Source of the DNA: Salinimicrobium sp050750585
GTDB lineage: Bacteria; Bacteroidota; Bacteroidia; Flavobacteriales; Flavobacteriaceae
DNA length: 64,000 bases
Assembly: GCF_050750585.1 (NCBI RefSeq)
Contig: NZ_JBOJLM010000008.1
Coordinates: 62,001-126,000, forward strand
Direction of reading: 5' to 3'
The stretch's first letter is position 1, and every line of letters begins with the position of its first letter. The notes under the pieces were generated by a model that was not told the DNA's origin, did no database searches, and saw nothing but the letters and a program-made list of their open reading frames with translations. This document shows positions 27,406 through 37,741 of the stretch, in pieces. The translations under genes and the position numbers were made by a program.

Positions 27406-29112
27406 ATGAAAAAAATATTTACAACTTTCTTGGCCGCAATATTATTTTTAGCCTGTGAAATTGACCGCTTACCTCATGGTAGTATGGATTCTGGAACAAT
27501 TGTAGATGATCCTGATGCTGCTCTTGAGGCATTGCTGAATGGAACCTATGCACAGTTAAAAGCATGGTCGGACCCCATGCACAGGATGGGAGAATACGCG
27601 GGAGACAACATGATGATACGTGGATCATCTACAGATGCTTTTTATGAATTTACCTCCTATGCCCGTACTCCAAATAACTACAGACTAACCCAGTTCTGGG
27701 ATTCTGGTTACAAAGCTATTGCTCAGGCTTCAAATGTCATAGCTATGATTGACGAGGGACAGAGTACAGAAATCGACAACAGTATAGGTGAGGCTTACTA
27801 CATTCGTGGAATGATGTACTTTTACCTTACCCGGGCTTTTGGCCGTCCATATTATCAAAATCCAGAAACAAACCTGGGTATTCCTATTGTTAATGGAACT
27901 CCCGAAGATGTCATCAACCTCGAATTACCCGACCGCGCTACGGTTGCAGAGAGCTATTTGCAAGCCATTAAAGACCTGAAAAAAGCAGAAGAACTTTTAA
28001 CTTTAGATAAAGAACCTATCTATGCTACCAAAGAAGCAGCTCAGGCAATGTTATCCCGTATATATTTGTACATGAGCGGGACCTATGAATCTCCTAACAC
28101 AGAATTCGCTCAACTTTCAATAGAATATTCTGACAAAGTAATTAATTCTGGAAAGTTTTCTCTTTTACCGAGAGAACAGTTCATGGAGTATAATACCTAT
28201 ATTCCTGAAAACAATCCAGAGACTATATTTGCGATTAAACGTGTAGCTTCAGAATTCTCGGGTTACGATCACTATTATGGTGTAGGGGGAATGTATGCCA
28301 ATATAGGTGGAATGGGCTGGGGAGAAATGTATGCCAGTGCCCGACATATAGAATTATTAAGTGAGACAGGACGAAATGACTGGCGTCCCAACAGCTATTA
28401 CATGAAAGATGCACGTGCAGCTTTCATCCGCCCCACTTACGCAACAAATTCTGAAACAGGAGAATACACTGAAGTTTTTCGTTTTATCAAAGAAGATGGA
28501 GAAATTTTAAATTATGTGCAGGCTGAGATTACCCGGAGTGGTGGTAACATTACTGCAACAGAAGGAACTAACGATTATTCACTCACCCCCATTGACAGTG
28601 AACAGGGAATTTACTCCATCCAATATGGAAATAAATCTTATACTGGAGTTATAGATAATTATATAACACTTAACCGGGTTTACCCTCAATTTTACATTAC
28701 AAAAGCCTCACTCGAAGGTGAGGAATCCCATTTACATTCCCCTGTAATAAGTCGTTTAGGAGAAATCTATCTCAATAGAGCAGAAGCCTACGCGAAATTA
28801 GGAAATTATAGTGCTGCTTTGGCAGATTTAAATACTATTAGAGAACGTTCTATCGTGGGAGGAGGGTACAGTGATTTAAATGCTTCAAACGCTAGTACCT
28901 TAATTGATAAGGAGCGCCAATTGGAACTTGCTTTCCAGGCAGAACGAAGTTACGACGTGTTTAGGAATGGCAAAACTCTGGAACGGGAGTATCCAGGCCC
29001 CCACAATCAGTTTGAGGATATTACTGCCACTGATTATCGCGTGATATATTTCATTCCACAAGATGCCATTAATTCCTACCCTGGAACTTTGACGCAGAAC
29101 CCTACTCAATAA
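27406..29112 (+). CDS. SusD-like glycan-binding lipoprotein, galactosyl/amino-sugar PUL
   Basis: 568 aa RagB/SusD-family lipoprotein; lipobox around FLAC (Cys about residue 16) followed by EIDRL. TPR-like helices (IGEAYYIRGMMYFYLTRAFG, about 126-145) and the C-terminal domain with LNTIRERS and ERSYDVFRNG are typical; it ends NPTQ. It should cap the SusC barrel encoded just upstream and bind the oligosaccharide at the surface. A terminator hairpin 75 bp downstream separates it from the GH20 gene. Confidence 0.95.
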   Translation: MKKIFTTFLAAILFLACEIDRLPHGSMDSGTIVDDPDAALEALLNGTYAQLKAWSDPMHRMGEYAGDNMMIRGSSTDAFYEFTSYARTPNNYRLTQFWDSGYKAIAQASNVIAMIDEGQSTEIDNSIGEAYYIRGMMYFYLTRAFGRPYYQNPETNLGIPIVNGTPEDVINLELPDRATVAESYLQAIKDLKKAEELLTLDKEPIYATKEAAQAMLSRIYLYMSGTYESPNTEFAQLSIEYSDKVINSGKFSLLPREQFMEYNTYIPENNPETIFAIKRVASEFSGYDHYYGVGGMYANIGGMGWGEMYASARHIELLSETGRNDWRPNSYYMKDARAAFIRPTYATNSETGEYTEVFRFIKEDGEILNYVQAEITRSGGNITATEGTNDYSLTPIDSEQGIYSIQYGNKSYTGVIDNYITLNRVYPQFYITKASLEGEESHLHSPVISRLGEIYLNRAEAYAKLGNYSAALADLNTIRERSIVGGGYSDLNASNASTLIDKERQLELAFQAERSYDVFRNGKTLEREYPGPHNQFEDITATDYRVIYFIPQDAINSYPGTLTQNPTQ

Positions 29113-29187
29113 TTGATGAACATCGAAAATAATACAAATCAGACTTACCTGAATTAGAATTAGCCATATTCTAACCTCTACTGTAAG

Positions 29188-29215
29188 GCCCTGCTCAAAT
29201 TTCAGCAGGGCTTTT
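29188..29215 (+). terminator. Terminator after the second susD
   Basis: GCCCTGCT, eight-base loop, AGCAGGGC, then TTTT. It probably lowers expression of the downstream glycosidases relative to SusCD, as often seen in PULs. Confidence 0.85.
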
Positions 29216-29291
29216 AATTAATAATTCCTTTACCAATACAGTTTATAAGGCGAAGAATTAAAGGAATAGTCATCGATCAAAAACATTTTCC

Positions 29292-31286
29292 ATGAAAAAA
29301 CTTATTGCAACTATTTTAATTTTTTTTATAAGTCTTACTTGTGCTCTTGCTCAAAATTCCATAAATATTATCCCGGCACCCCAGGAATGGAATCCCATTG
29401 GAAGTGAAATACATTTTAGAGCAGTAAATGTAAATTCAAATCCTACCACTGCACCAAAAGAACGATTATTATTAGAAAGGTTTAAACTTGAACTTATTGA
29501 CCTTGGAGTGACCCTTGTAGATGCTCCAGGTGATTCTGTTCTAAATCTGGAATTTGACACAGAGTATTCGGACATTAATGCTCAGGAGGATGCTTACCAG
29601 ATAGAACTGGATATGAATACCACTATAAAAGCCGACTCATACAATGGCATGGTTCACGCCACCAGAACATTGCTGCAGTTGTTCTCTCAGGCTAACAATA
29701 GTGGTGAACTTTCAGCCGGAACAATTATCGACTTCCCAACTTACGAAAAGCGTATGTTGATGATTGACGTCGCTCGTAAATTCTTTACGATAAGCGAATT
29801 AAAGGATTTTATAAGGATTATGGCCTGGGTAAAGATGAATGAACTTCATTTACATCTTAGCGATAATTCCTGGGGAGGTTACAGTGCATACCGCCTGGAA
29901 AGCAAAAAATACCCCGAACTCACAGCAAAAGATGGCTATTATAGCTGGGAAGAGATTGAGGAACTTCAGAATTTTGCAGCCTCTTACGGAATCACGATTA
30001 CCCCAGAGATAGATTCTCCCGGGCATTCCCTGGCCTTTACAAATATACGTCCCGATCTTAAGAGTCCGTGGCTAAGCCCCAATTATCTGGATATCACTAA
30101 TGAAGATACATACGAGTTCATGGAAGAAATACTGGCAGAAGTCATTCCTCACTTCAATGCTCCAGATTTTCATTTAGGTACAGACGAGTACCGTATTAAC
30201 AGCATAAAAGACGACTCTCTTAAACTTAAAATTGGAGATACATTCCTAAAATATATAAATCACTTTAATAGAGTGGTCAAAAAACACGGAAAAAACGCCC
30301 GAATCTGGTCGGGATTTGAAAATATGCCAGGTCGCACAAAAATAGACAACGATGTGATCATAGACATGTGGGAAACCAGTGCTGCCAAAGATAAATCTAA
30401 AGAAGGGTATAGTTTAATTAATTCCTCCCACTATTTCTCCTATATAGTTCCCGGAGCTCCTTATTATGGGGTGAACAATAAATTCATTTATGAAGAATGG
30501 ACTCCTCTCATCTTTAGTAATCAGGAGGAACAAAATCTGTCTCACGGTGATCAAAATCTCTTGGGAAGTAAATTACACATCTGGAACGACTTTGGCCCCA
30601 CAGGCTATAACATTTCTGAAATTGCACGCCTGGTGCTGCCTTCTATATTTGTTTTTTCTGAAAAAATGTGGGGTACAAAAGGCTACGACTCGGTGGAAGA
30701 ATTTAATAGTAAAGCATCAGCTTTAATAAAAATTCCGAACACTACGATCCTGTCACGGTCTTTTACCAATGAAAATACCATACTCAGCAAAAATAAAATT
30801 AATTTATCCGGAAGTTCAAAAATAGAGACTGGTACAGCATTAAAGAATGTAGAGTATCCCTGGTCCGTAGAAATTGTCCTTAAAAGAACAGCCTCCTCTC
30901 CCGGTAAAGAAGTACTGTTATCTTCACAATTGGCGACAGTTTATACAGATTTGGAATATACTTTTAAAGAAAATGACACCTCGTACTCAAAAAGAGGTGT
31001 TGCCATTGTTCGGGCAAATCAAACAGAAGGAGATACCCCTCTAACCTCTCATAATCCAGATGTGATAATTTTTGAACATAACATTCCCATCGGTAAAACC
31101 ACTCATCTGAGAATTGTAGGTGAAAAAGGCAAAACAACTTTATACGCTGATGGAAAAATAATTGGAAGCAAGAATATCCAAACATTGTTTCCTGTTGAAT
31201 TCATTGGCTCCCAATTAGAACCTGTCTTTCAGGGTATTATTCAAAATATTAAGGTAAAACAGCTTGAAGAAAAAAGTCCTTTTTGA
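29292..31286 (+). CDS. GH20 beta-N-acetylhexosaminidase with C-terminal LamG-like domain
   Basis: 664 aa, signal peptide to about residue 20 (Leu-Ala-Gln). N-terminal GH20b zincin-like domain (about 25-150), catalytic barrel (about 152-480) beginning YEKRMLMIDVARKFFT, with LHLHLSDN, the TPEIDSPGHS motif (about 237-246) and the catalytic Asp298-Glu299 pair in HLGTDEY. The usual motif is H-x-G-G/A-D-E; here a Thr precedes the Asp. Residues of about 520-660 look like a concanavalin/LamG-type domain. It should remove terminal beta-GlcNAc or beta-GalNAc in the periplasm or outside. First glycosidase of the rightward arm, after susCD. Confidence 0.9.
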   Translation: MKKLIATILIFFISLTCALAQNSINIIPAPQEWNPIGSEIHFRAVNVNSNPTTAPKERLLLERFKLELIDLGVTLVDAPGDSVLNLEFDTEYSDINAQEDAYQIELDMNTTIKADSYNGMVHATRTLLQLFSQANNSGELSAGTIIDFPTYEKRMLMIDVARKFFTISELKDFIRIMAWVKMNELHLHLSDNSWGGYSAYRLESKKYPELTAKDGYYSWEEIEELQNFAASYGITITPEIDSPGHSLAFTNIRPDLKSPWLSPNYLDITNEDTYEFMEEILAEVIPHFNAPDFHLGTDEYRINSIKDDSLKLKIGDTFLKYINHFNRVVKKHGKNARIWSGFENMPGRTKIDNDVIIDMWETSAAKDKSKEGYSLINSSHYFSYIVPGAPYYGVNNKFIYEEWTPLIFSNQEEQNLSHGDQNLLGSKLHIWNDFGPTGYNISEIARLVLPSIFVFSEKMWGTKGYDSVEEFNSKASALIKIPNTTILSRSFTNENTILSKNKINLSGSSKIETGTALKNVEYPWSVEIVLKRTASSPGKEVLLSSQLATVYTDLEYTFKENDTSYSKRGVAIVRANQTEGDTPLTSHNPDVIIFEHNIPIGKTTHLRIVGEKGKTTLYADGKIIGSKNIQTLFPVEFIGSQLEPVFQGIIQNIKVKQLEEKSPF

Positions 31287-31363
31287 CCCCACATTGGGTT
31301 TACAAAAGGAATTGTAGTCATGAACTTAAATTTTCTCTGAATAAACTAGTAATCCTCTTTACA

Positions 31364-32666
31364 ATGAAAAATTACCAGCTTGTAGTTATCGTTCTTTTAA
31401 ATATTCTCCTGATTTCCTGTGAAAATAAGGGATCTTCTAAAGAAACTTCGATACAGTATACACAACGCATCCCCGCAGGAGAAAATTCATGGATTTCCCA
31501 CAATGAACAGCACGATCATCAAACTATAACAAAAGAAGGAATCCGAAACTGGAACGGTAGCGAACCTCTAAAAACCTACTTCAGGATTTCAGAGGAAGGT
31601 CAGCTAAGTGTGGGCTTGCACGTAAAAACCTCTTCTGAAAAAGTTGTTTTAAAGGCTACTTTAAATGGTGCAAGTAAGAACATAACTCTCAAAAATGTCA
31701 TTTTTGGTGATGTTTATCTGGGAGAGTTTACAATCAACCAGTCCGGATACCAGGAACTTACTTTGGAAATATTACAGCCAGATCCAGATGTTTCTGTGGA
31801 TATAAATGAAGTTTTATTAGCAGGAAATGCTGCAGAAGGTGATGTGAATTTTGTGACAGACAATTTCCATTTTGGGCGTCGGGGTCCCTCTGTACACCTC
31901 CGTTATCCTATACCGGAGAAAAGTGAAAAAACACTATATTTTTATAACGAAATAAAAGTCCCCGAAGGCGAAGATGTAATTGGCTCCTATTATATGGCAA
32001 ACGGATTTTCTCACGGCTATTTCGGCATACAGGTAAATTCGGAGAGCGAACGCCGCATCCTTTTCTCGGTATGGAGCCCTTATGACACGCAAGATCCTGC
32101 TGAAATCCCCGAAGACCAGAAAATAGTATTGCTGAAAAAAGGCGACGGAGTGAATACGGGCGAATTTGGGAACGAAGGTTCCGGCGGACAAAGTTTTAAA
32201 CGCTATATGTGGAAAACAGGAACAACATACCGCTTTCTATTAAAAGGCGAACCTGCCGGACCCGATCATACTAACTATACTGCATATTTTTATGCGCCAG
32301 AAAAAAGCCAGTGGGAACTCATAGCCAGTTTTAAAAGGCCCAGGGCCAGTAATTACCTTGGTAATTTATATTCTTTCTTAGAAAATTTTGTGCCTGCCAC
32401 CGGTGATACTGCTCGAAAAGCTCATTATAAAAACCAGTGGATCTATGATAAAGACAAGGGCTGGATAGAACTCACCAAGGCTATCTTTACGGCTGATGCC
32501 ACCGCTAACCAAAAAGACAGACTGGATTATGCAGGTGGGGAAATTGACGAAGGTTATTATTTGAATAAACTGTGGTTTTTTCGACGATTTCACCCCTGTT
32601 AACTCCGATTTTAGTCGTGAAGCCAGTAAATCTTCTCCACAAATAAATTTTAAAGAGCTTCCATAG
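31364..32666 (+). pseudogene. DUF5077/DUF3472 lipoprotein, frameshifted near the C-terminus
   Basis: Start chosen at ATG 31364, which gives a type II signal peptide with lipobox LISC; an upstream TTG at 31283 would precede it with 27 unlikely residues. The N-terminal part (about 30-155) resembles DUF5077 and the rest DUF3472, with FGRRGPSVHLRYPIPE, VIGSYYMANGFSHGYFGIQV-type and EFGNEGSGGQSFKRYMWK segments. The open frame ends at 32602 with LWFFRRFHPC. In the +1 frame the expected family ending continues as CGFFDDFTPVNSDFSREAS to a stop at 32664-32666. Removing one A from the AAA at 32566-32568 gives LNNCGFFDD, restoring the family ending. Most of the protein is intact, so it might still fold. 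The domain is common in PULs but has no proven activity; a carbohydrate-binding or lyase-like role is unproven. Confidence 0.8.
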
Positions 32667-32765
32667 CCTAGTCTAAACGAAGAAAAAGTTGATGTCAATA
32701 GATTAAACTCAGGATCACAAAATAAACTTTCATTATCTTTATAATTGCTCCAACACCTCACCATT

Positions 32766-33998
32766 ATGCACTATTTGAAACCTTTTTTATTTTTATTTAT
32801 TTTTCTTTCTTTTTCTTTTACCTCAAATGCTCAAGAATCATTGCTGGCTCCTACTCCACCCATGGGATTTATGACCTGGAATTATTTTGGAGATGATATT
32901 AATGAACAAGACATCAAATCTATGGCCGATGCTATGGTAGAGGAAGGCCTTGTAGAGCTGGGCTATGATTACATTTTTATTGATGACGGCTGGCAGGGCG
33001 GGCGTGATAATCGAAACAACATTATTCCCGATCCAGAAAAATTTCCTTCAGGCATTAAAGATTTGGCAGATTACCTGCACAGCAAAGGAATGAAACTTGG
33101 CATCTATTCCGATGCGGCACAACTTACCTGTGCCGGCTATACAGCCAGTCTTGGGTTTGAAGAACAAGACGCCAAAACTTTTGCATCCTGGGATGTAGAC
33201 TATTTAAAATACGATTACTGTGGTGCCCCAATCGATAGAGAAACTGCCGAGAAAAGGTACTCTAAAATGGCTGATGCTTTGCAAGATTCTGGCCGGGAGA
33301 TCGTGTTTTCTGTATGTGAATGGGGACAGCGGGAGCCATGGCTATGGGCCAAAGAGGCCGGCGGACAGTTGTGGCGTACCACCTACGACATTCGGGATAA
33401 ATGGAGTGCAAACGCTCCAAAAGGAACCAATCTTCATGAAGAAAGTATAGGTTATGGAATACTTGATATTCTGGAAATCAATGCCGAGTTAGATGAATAT
33501 GCCGGTCCGGGAGGATGGAATGATCCAGACATGCTGGTTGTAGGTTTAAGGGGTAAAAGCGGCCCTTCTGGAGATCAGGGAGGTCATGGTGCCACAAATA
33601 CCGAATATCAAAGTCAAATGAGCCTGTGGTGTCTTATGGCTGCGCCATTGATGATAAGCAATGACGTGAGTAATATGGATGAAGAAACCCTAAGAATACT
33701 AGCTAATAAAGATATAATTGCCATAGATCAGGATCCGTTGGGCAAACAGGGCAAAAGAGTAATTAATAAAGACGACTGGCAGGTTTTCGTGAAACCTCTA
33801 ACCGATGGAAATTATGCAGTTGGCATCTTAAATACTTCTGAAAAAAAACGAAGATTTAAAGAGAACCTGGACAGTTTAGGTTTGAACGGAAAATATAAAC
33901 TGCTGGATGTATGGAGCAAAAAAGGTTATGGAAAAACTGACAAGTTAAATTTCCAAGTTCAATCCCACGAAACATTAGTGTTTAAACTGAGTCAATAA
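32766..33998 (+). CDS. GH27 alpha-galactosidase
   Basis: 410 aa from ATG 32766 (a TTG at 32745 is less likely), signal peptide to about residue 23. GH27/melibiase barrel with PPMGFMTWN (31-39), FIDDGWQ (71-77), nucleophile Asp150 in YLKYDYCG and acid/base Asp208 in RTTYDIRD, plus PGGWNDPDML. A small antiparallel C-terminal domain completes it. The family covers alpha-galactosidase and alpha-N-acetylgalactosaminidase. The Cys-Glu-Trp at 184-186 matches the alpha-galactosidase form of the specificity loop (human GLA has CEW, human NAGA has CSW), so terminal alpha-galactose is the better guess. It removes alpha-Gal caps in the periplasm. Follows the DUF3472 gene on the same strand. Confidence 0.92.
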   Translation: MHYLKPFLFLFIFLSFSFTSNAQESLLAPTPPMGFMTWNYFGDDINEQDIKSMADAMVEEGLVELGYDYIFIDDGWQGGRDNRNNIIPDPEKFPSGIKDLADYLHSKGMKLGIYSDAAQLTCAGYTASLGFEEQDAKTFASWDVDYLKYDYCGAPIDRETAEKRYSKMADALQDSGREIVFSVCEWGQREPWLWAKEAGGQLWRTTYDIRDKWSANAPKGTNLHEESIGYGILDILEINAELDEYAGPGGWNDPDMLVVGLRGKSGPSGDQGGHGATNTEYQSQMSLWCLMAAPLMISNDVSNMDEETLRILANKDIIAIDQDPLGKQGKRVINKDDWQVFVKPLTDGNYAVGILNTSEKKRRFKENLDSLGLNGKYKLLDVWSKKGYGKTDKLNFQVQSHETLVFKLSQ

Positions 33999-34048
33999 CA
34001 CTTTTTTAATATCACAGGTTTAAAAGTTACAACCTCAACTTATACTAA

Positions 34049-34301
34049 ACCTGGGCTGCAGGAGACACCTATTTTGTTTACCCCGGGGGGAAGGACTTCC
34101 ATAAGGTTTGAAAAACACCTTGCAGGCATTCAGGCCTATGATAAAATTCAGGTTTTCAAAGAAGAATTCAGAAGCAGCAATGATCAAAAGGCTCTAGAAG
34201 AATTGGAAGAAACCCTGTATCTTTTCAATAATAACAACTTTGAGCAGACAACAGCTTCCGAAGTAATAGAGAAAGTAAAACTCGTAATCAATTCCCTTTA
34301 A
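34049..34301 (+). pseudogene. C-terminal remnant of a DUF4091/GH123-like glycosidase
   Basis: Two frames together give the characteristic end of DUF4091 proteins: WAAGDTYFVYPG in one frame (34052-34087), then, after a slip in the C4G6 run at 34081-34090, GGRTSIRFEKHLAGIQAYDK and a helical tail to a stop at 34299-34301. The family consensus is W-x-x-G-D-x-x-x-x-Y-P-G-...-S-I/L-R-F/W-E-...-G-I-x-D-Y. DUF4091 forms the core of GH123, whose characterised members are beta-N-acetylgalactosaminidases. The N-terminal several hundred codons are missing, so this is dead. It lies just after the GH27 gene on the same strand, showing that the ancestral PUL probably had a GH123-type enzyme. Confidence 0.75.
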
Positions 34302-34326
34302 AAGTTCTGAACTACCAAAAATTACT

Positions 34327-34349
34327 TGTCAAAAATGGCATTTTTCACC
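34327..34349. repeat. Dispersed 23-bp palindrome, copy 1
   Basis: Left arm TGTCAAAAATG is exact; the right arm reads CATTTTTCACC, one base short of the consensus CATTTTTGACACC. It lies between the GH123 remnant and the end of the convergent beta-galactosidase gene. See also 39808, 45829 and 50637. Confidence 0.6.
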
Positions 34350-34504
34350 TGAATAATTCCTCAATATAATCTACCTTTTATGGAGGATATAAATCCATTC
34401 AGCCAAAAAAAAAGGCTAATCTTGACCATGAAAGAGCCTGTACAACTATTCCTCCAGGAAAACCGCGGCCAATTTAAACTTGGCTCCTAATCACTATTAA
34501 ACAT

Positions 34505-34549
34505 AAAAAAGCCTGCCAGATTTAGGTAGGGTCTAAATCCGACAGGCTG
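34505..34549 (-). terminator. Terminator of the GH2 beta-galactosidase transcript
   Basis: AGCCTG/CAGGCT outer stem with an inner ATTTAG/CTAAAT stem; read on the minus strand it is followed by six Ts. It lies 20-65 bp past the stop of the leftward GH2 gene. Confidence 0.8.
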
Positions 34550-34570
34550 CACTACTGCTCAACCAAAAAT

Positions 34571-37500
34571 TCACAGCGGCTTAATAATATAGCTATAACT
34601 ATAATTTTGAAAGGGCATACGGTATTTTTCTAAGGCTAAACTTCCCCAGCTGTTTATACCAGCAACACCCATTTGTCGTAAATCAATATCCAGGTAGGTG
34701 TGTTCTCCTTTTTTCAACAGCCTGGAATGTTCCTGTCCTTTTTCTGAAGAAGGATACAGTTGTTCCTTAGTGTAAGGTAAAGCCGAAACATTCAGCAGGT
34801 CTTCAGTGAAACTAACTTTAATACCTGTGTTACGGCCATTTGAGATCTCGGCCCAACGCACATCTGTTTTATTGCCAGATTCCTGTGGCCTTACATAGGG
34901 ATGGTATTGCTCTTCTACACTTCCTTTATAGATGCCAACCATGGCGCTAAATTTTCGGTCTTCATAACTCTCCCATGGGCCACGACCATACCATTTAAAA
35001 GTGTCAAGTTTCTTCGGAAGCAATAACTCATTCCCAAATTTTAACAACATCTCATGATCTCCTTTTACGGCTTCAAAATTATTATCCACCTTGAGTACGC
35101 CATCATCGAAGATGGTAGTGACCTGGGTCAATTTGGCATCTCCCTGTAACACCTCGTAAATAACTTTAACCTGAGTGGCTCCATCTGCGTTTTTACCATG
35201 TGTGAATTCCACAACTTCAAGTTCAGGCTGCTTTAGATAATCAAGCTTTCTGTTTAGTCCCCCTCCAAAGTCATTATCAACCAAGGGTCTAAAAAGGCTT
35301 AATTGCGGACCTTTTTCTATGAGAACATCCCTTTTATACTTATAATTTGAGAATCTGCCGGTCGTTTTATCGAAAGTGATTGAAAAAGAACCTTTTGAAA
35401 AGCTGATCATCTGATCCTTTTCATCCACTTTTAACTCAACAGCTTTTAAATTTGTGTATTCAGAAACAGGAGGAGTAACAGCAAACTCAGCTTCGGCTAA
35501 AAGAGTACCCGAAGCCACAAAACCTTCTTTTGCAGCAAGTCTGCCGGTAAAATGCAATCTGTATTCTGCTGCTGTATCTATAGGCACACTAAAAGGAATC
35601 TCTACTGCAACCGTATTTCTTGGAGCTATAGAAAAACTTCCTAATTTTTCAGATTTTATTATTTCTCCATTCTTCAGTAAAATTACTTTAAATTCATAGT
35701 TGGAAAGATCACGGAAGAAATATTTATTGAAGATCTCCACCTTCTGTTTGTCTTCGGTTAAACTGAAACCAACTTCCTGGTATACCTTTCGCACTTCATA
35801 GGAGTGAGGGTTCCAGGATCGGTCGGCCATAATAATTCCATTTATCAAAAAGTTGTTATCACTTGGAGTACCTTCAGGCCCCCAGTCTCCGCCATAACCA
35901 AAGACCTTTTTTCCATCTACCTCTTTATATATTCCCTGGTCTACCCAATCCCAGATATATCCTCCCTATAATTGAGGATATTTTTCAATCATCTCCCAGT
36001 ATTCCTTAAAGTTCCCCATGCTGTTTCCCATAGCATGAGCGTATTCACTCATAATGTAAGGTCTTGTAGGATTGCTCTGCGCCCAGCGTTCCATAGACGC
36101 CGGGTGAGGGTATTGAGGTACAATAATATCGGTATTCCACTCGGTAGTAGAACGTTCGTATTGAACCGGCCTGGTAGGATCAAACCCTTTAAGCCAGGTA
36201 TAGGCATTGTAAAAATTGTACCCATTCCCTGCCTCGTTCCCAAGACTCCAGGCTACAATCGAAGGATGGTTTTTATCCCGCTCCACCATTCTTTTGATTC
36301 GCAACATGTGGGCATGTTCCCACTCAGGATCGTTACCTAAAGTGCTTTCAGGATCATAATACATTCCGTGGGACTCAATATTGGCTTCATCAATTACATA
36401 GAAGCCATATTTGTCGCACAACTCGTACCAGTAAGGATCATTGGGATAATGAGAAAGTCGAACCGCATTCATGTTGAGTTCCTTCATAATACGAATATCT
36501 TCCCGCATCTGCTCCCGCGTCATCACATGAGCAGTTTCAGGGTGAGATTCGTGGCGGTTTACACCTTTAAACCAAACAGGTTTACCGTTGACTAAAAACT
36601 GATATCCGTCTATTTCATAAGTTTTGAAACCAACATTGGTTTGGATTACCTCCTTCACCTTTCCTTCGGAATCTAAAAGTGTTAATTCGAGAGTATACAA
36701 ATTGGGAGTTTCAGCCGACCAGTGGTGTACATTCGGAATTAATTCTTTGAACTGAAGCACTGTTTTTCCAAGCTTCCGCTTAAGACCAATCGTTTTTTGT
36801 TCAGCTTTATAAATTTCATTATGAGAAGCGTCAAAAAGTTTAGCTACCACTGTATTTTCTCCCTGATCTTTATCAGTCTGGTTCCAAACCTCCAGGTCTA
36901 CTGAAAATTCTCCGTCAGTATAATTATTGGTTAATCCACTTTTAACAAAGAGGTCGTAAAAATGCACTTTTGGACGGGCGTATAAATAGACATTCCTTTG
37001 AATCCCACTAATGCGCCAAAAATCCTGCGCCTCCAGGTAACTGCCGTCACTCCAGCGACGGACTTCAATAGTAATCTGGTTCTTTCCAGGTTTGACAAAA
37101 TTGGTAAGGTCATACTCAGATTCCAGTTTACTATCTTCACCTAAACCAACATACTTGCCATTAACATAGAGCCTAAAAGCCGATTTTACAGCTCCCAAAT
37201 GAATAAATACCGGCATATCACTCCAGTCTGCAGGGAGTTCTATCTCCCTGCGATAAATACCTGCAGGATTTTTTTCATTCTCTATAAACGGGGGATTAGG
37301 ATTCTTAACGGCAAATTCGAAAGGATGGTTCACATAGATTGGTGTTCCATAGCCATTAAATTCCCAGTTTGCCGGAACATTGAAATCGTCCCAGCCTGAA
37401 TCATTAAAATCTACTGCTTCAAAATTTTCAGGAAGATCATTATAATGTTCTGTCCAAAAAAATTTCCAGGTTCCGTTTAGGTCAAGAAAACGGTTGGAAG

Positions 37501-37702
37501 CTTCTTTGTTTTTCTCCTGCGCTAATTTTTGGTTTTCATAAGGAAAATAAGCAGCACGCATAGGAAGCCTGTTCTCGGCCTGCACATTGGGGTTTTCAAA
37601 AATGGGATCGCGTTCTCGATCCTGCGCATTTAAAGAATGAAACACTGCAAACAAAGCCATTATTATTATTGTAGAGGTACTTCTAAATAAACGCATGGAC
37701 AT
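34571..37702 (-). pseudogene. GH2 beta-galactosidase interrupted by an in-frame UAG
   Basis: One reading frame of 1044 codons, LacZ-sized, broken only by TAG at codon 579 (35968-35966). The sequence there reads KYPQL-stop-GGYIWDWVDQG, where the family has YPQLQGGFIWDWVDQG, so a single CAG-to-TAG change explains it. Before the stop: signal peptide (MRLFRSTST...SLNAQ), jelly-roll domain, Ig-like domains, and a barrel with acid/base Glu in SLGNEAG (about 485) and nucleophile Glu in IMSEYAHAMGN (about 550). After the stop: the remaining barrel end, DUF4981-type Ig domain and the Bgal_small_N domain (34571 to about 35450). The truncated protein has both catalytic Glu but lacks barrel strands and domains needed for the fold. 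Start ATG 37702 preferred to TTG 37711. Leftward with GH109 and the sulfatase remnant. Confidence 0.88.
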
Positions 37703-37741
37703 AGAGGTCAATTTTGATTTAATTAGCTTCGGAAAAAAATT

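Noticed and set aside
31283..31363. Upstream TTG start for the DUF3472 gene
   Set aside because: It would precede a perfect lipoprotein signal peptide with 27 residues, and overlaps the GH20 stop.
34430..34490. Short peptide frame MKEPVQLFLQENRGQFK before the GH2 terminator
   Set aside because: No start context or clear family; may be a relic but I cannot assign it.
35966..35968. Selenocysteine/pyrrolysine or stop-codon recoding in the GH2 gene
   Set aside because: The codon replaces an ordinary conserved Gln, and no supporting elements are seen.
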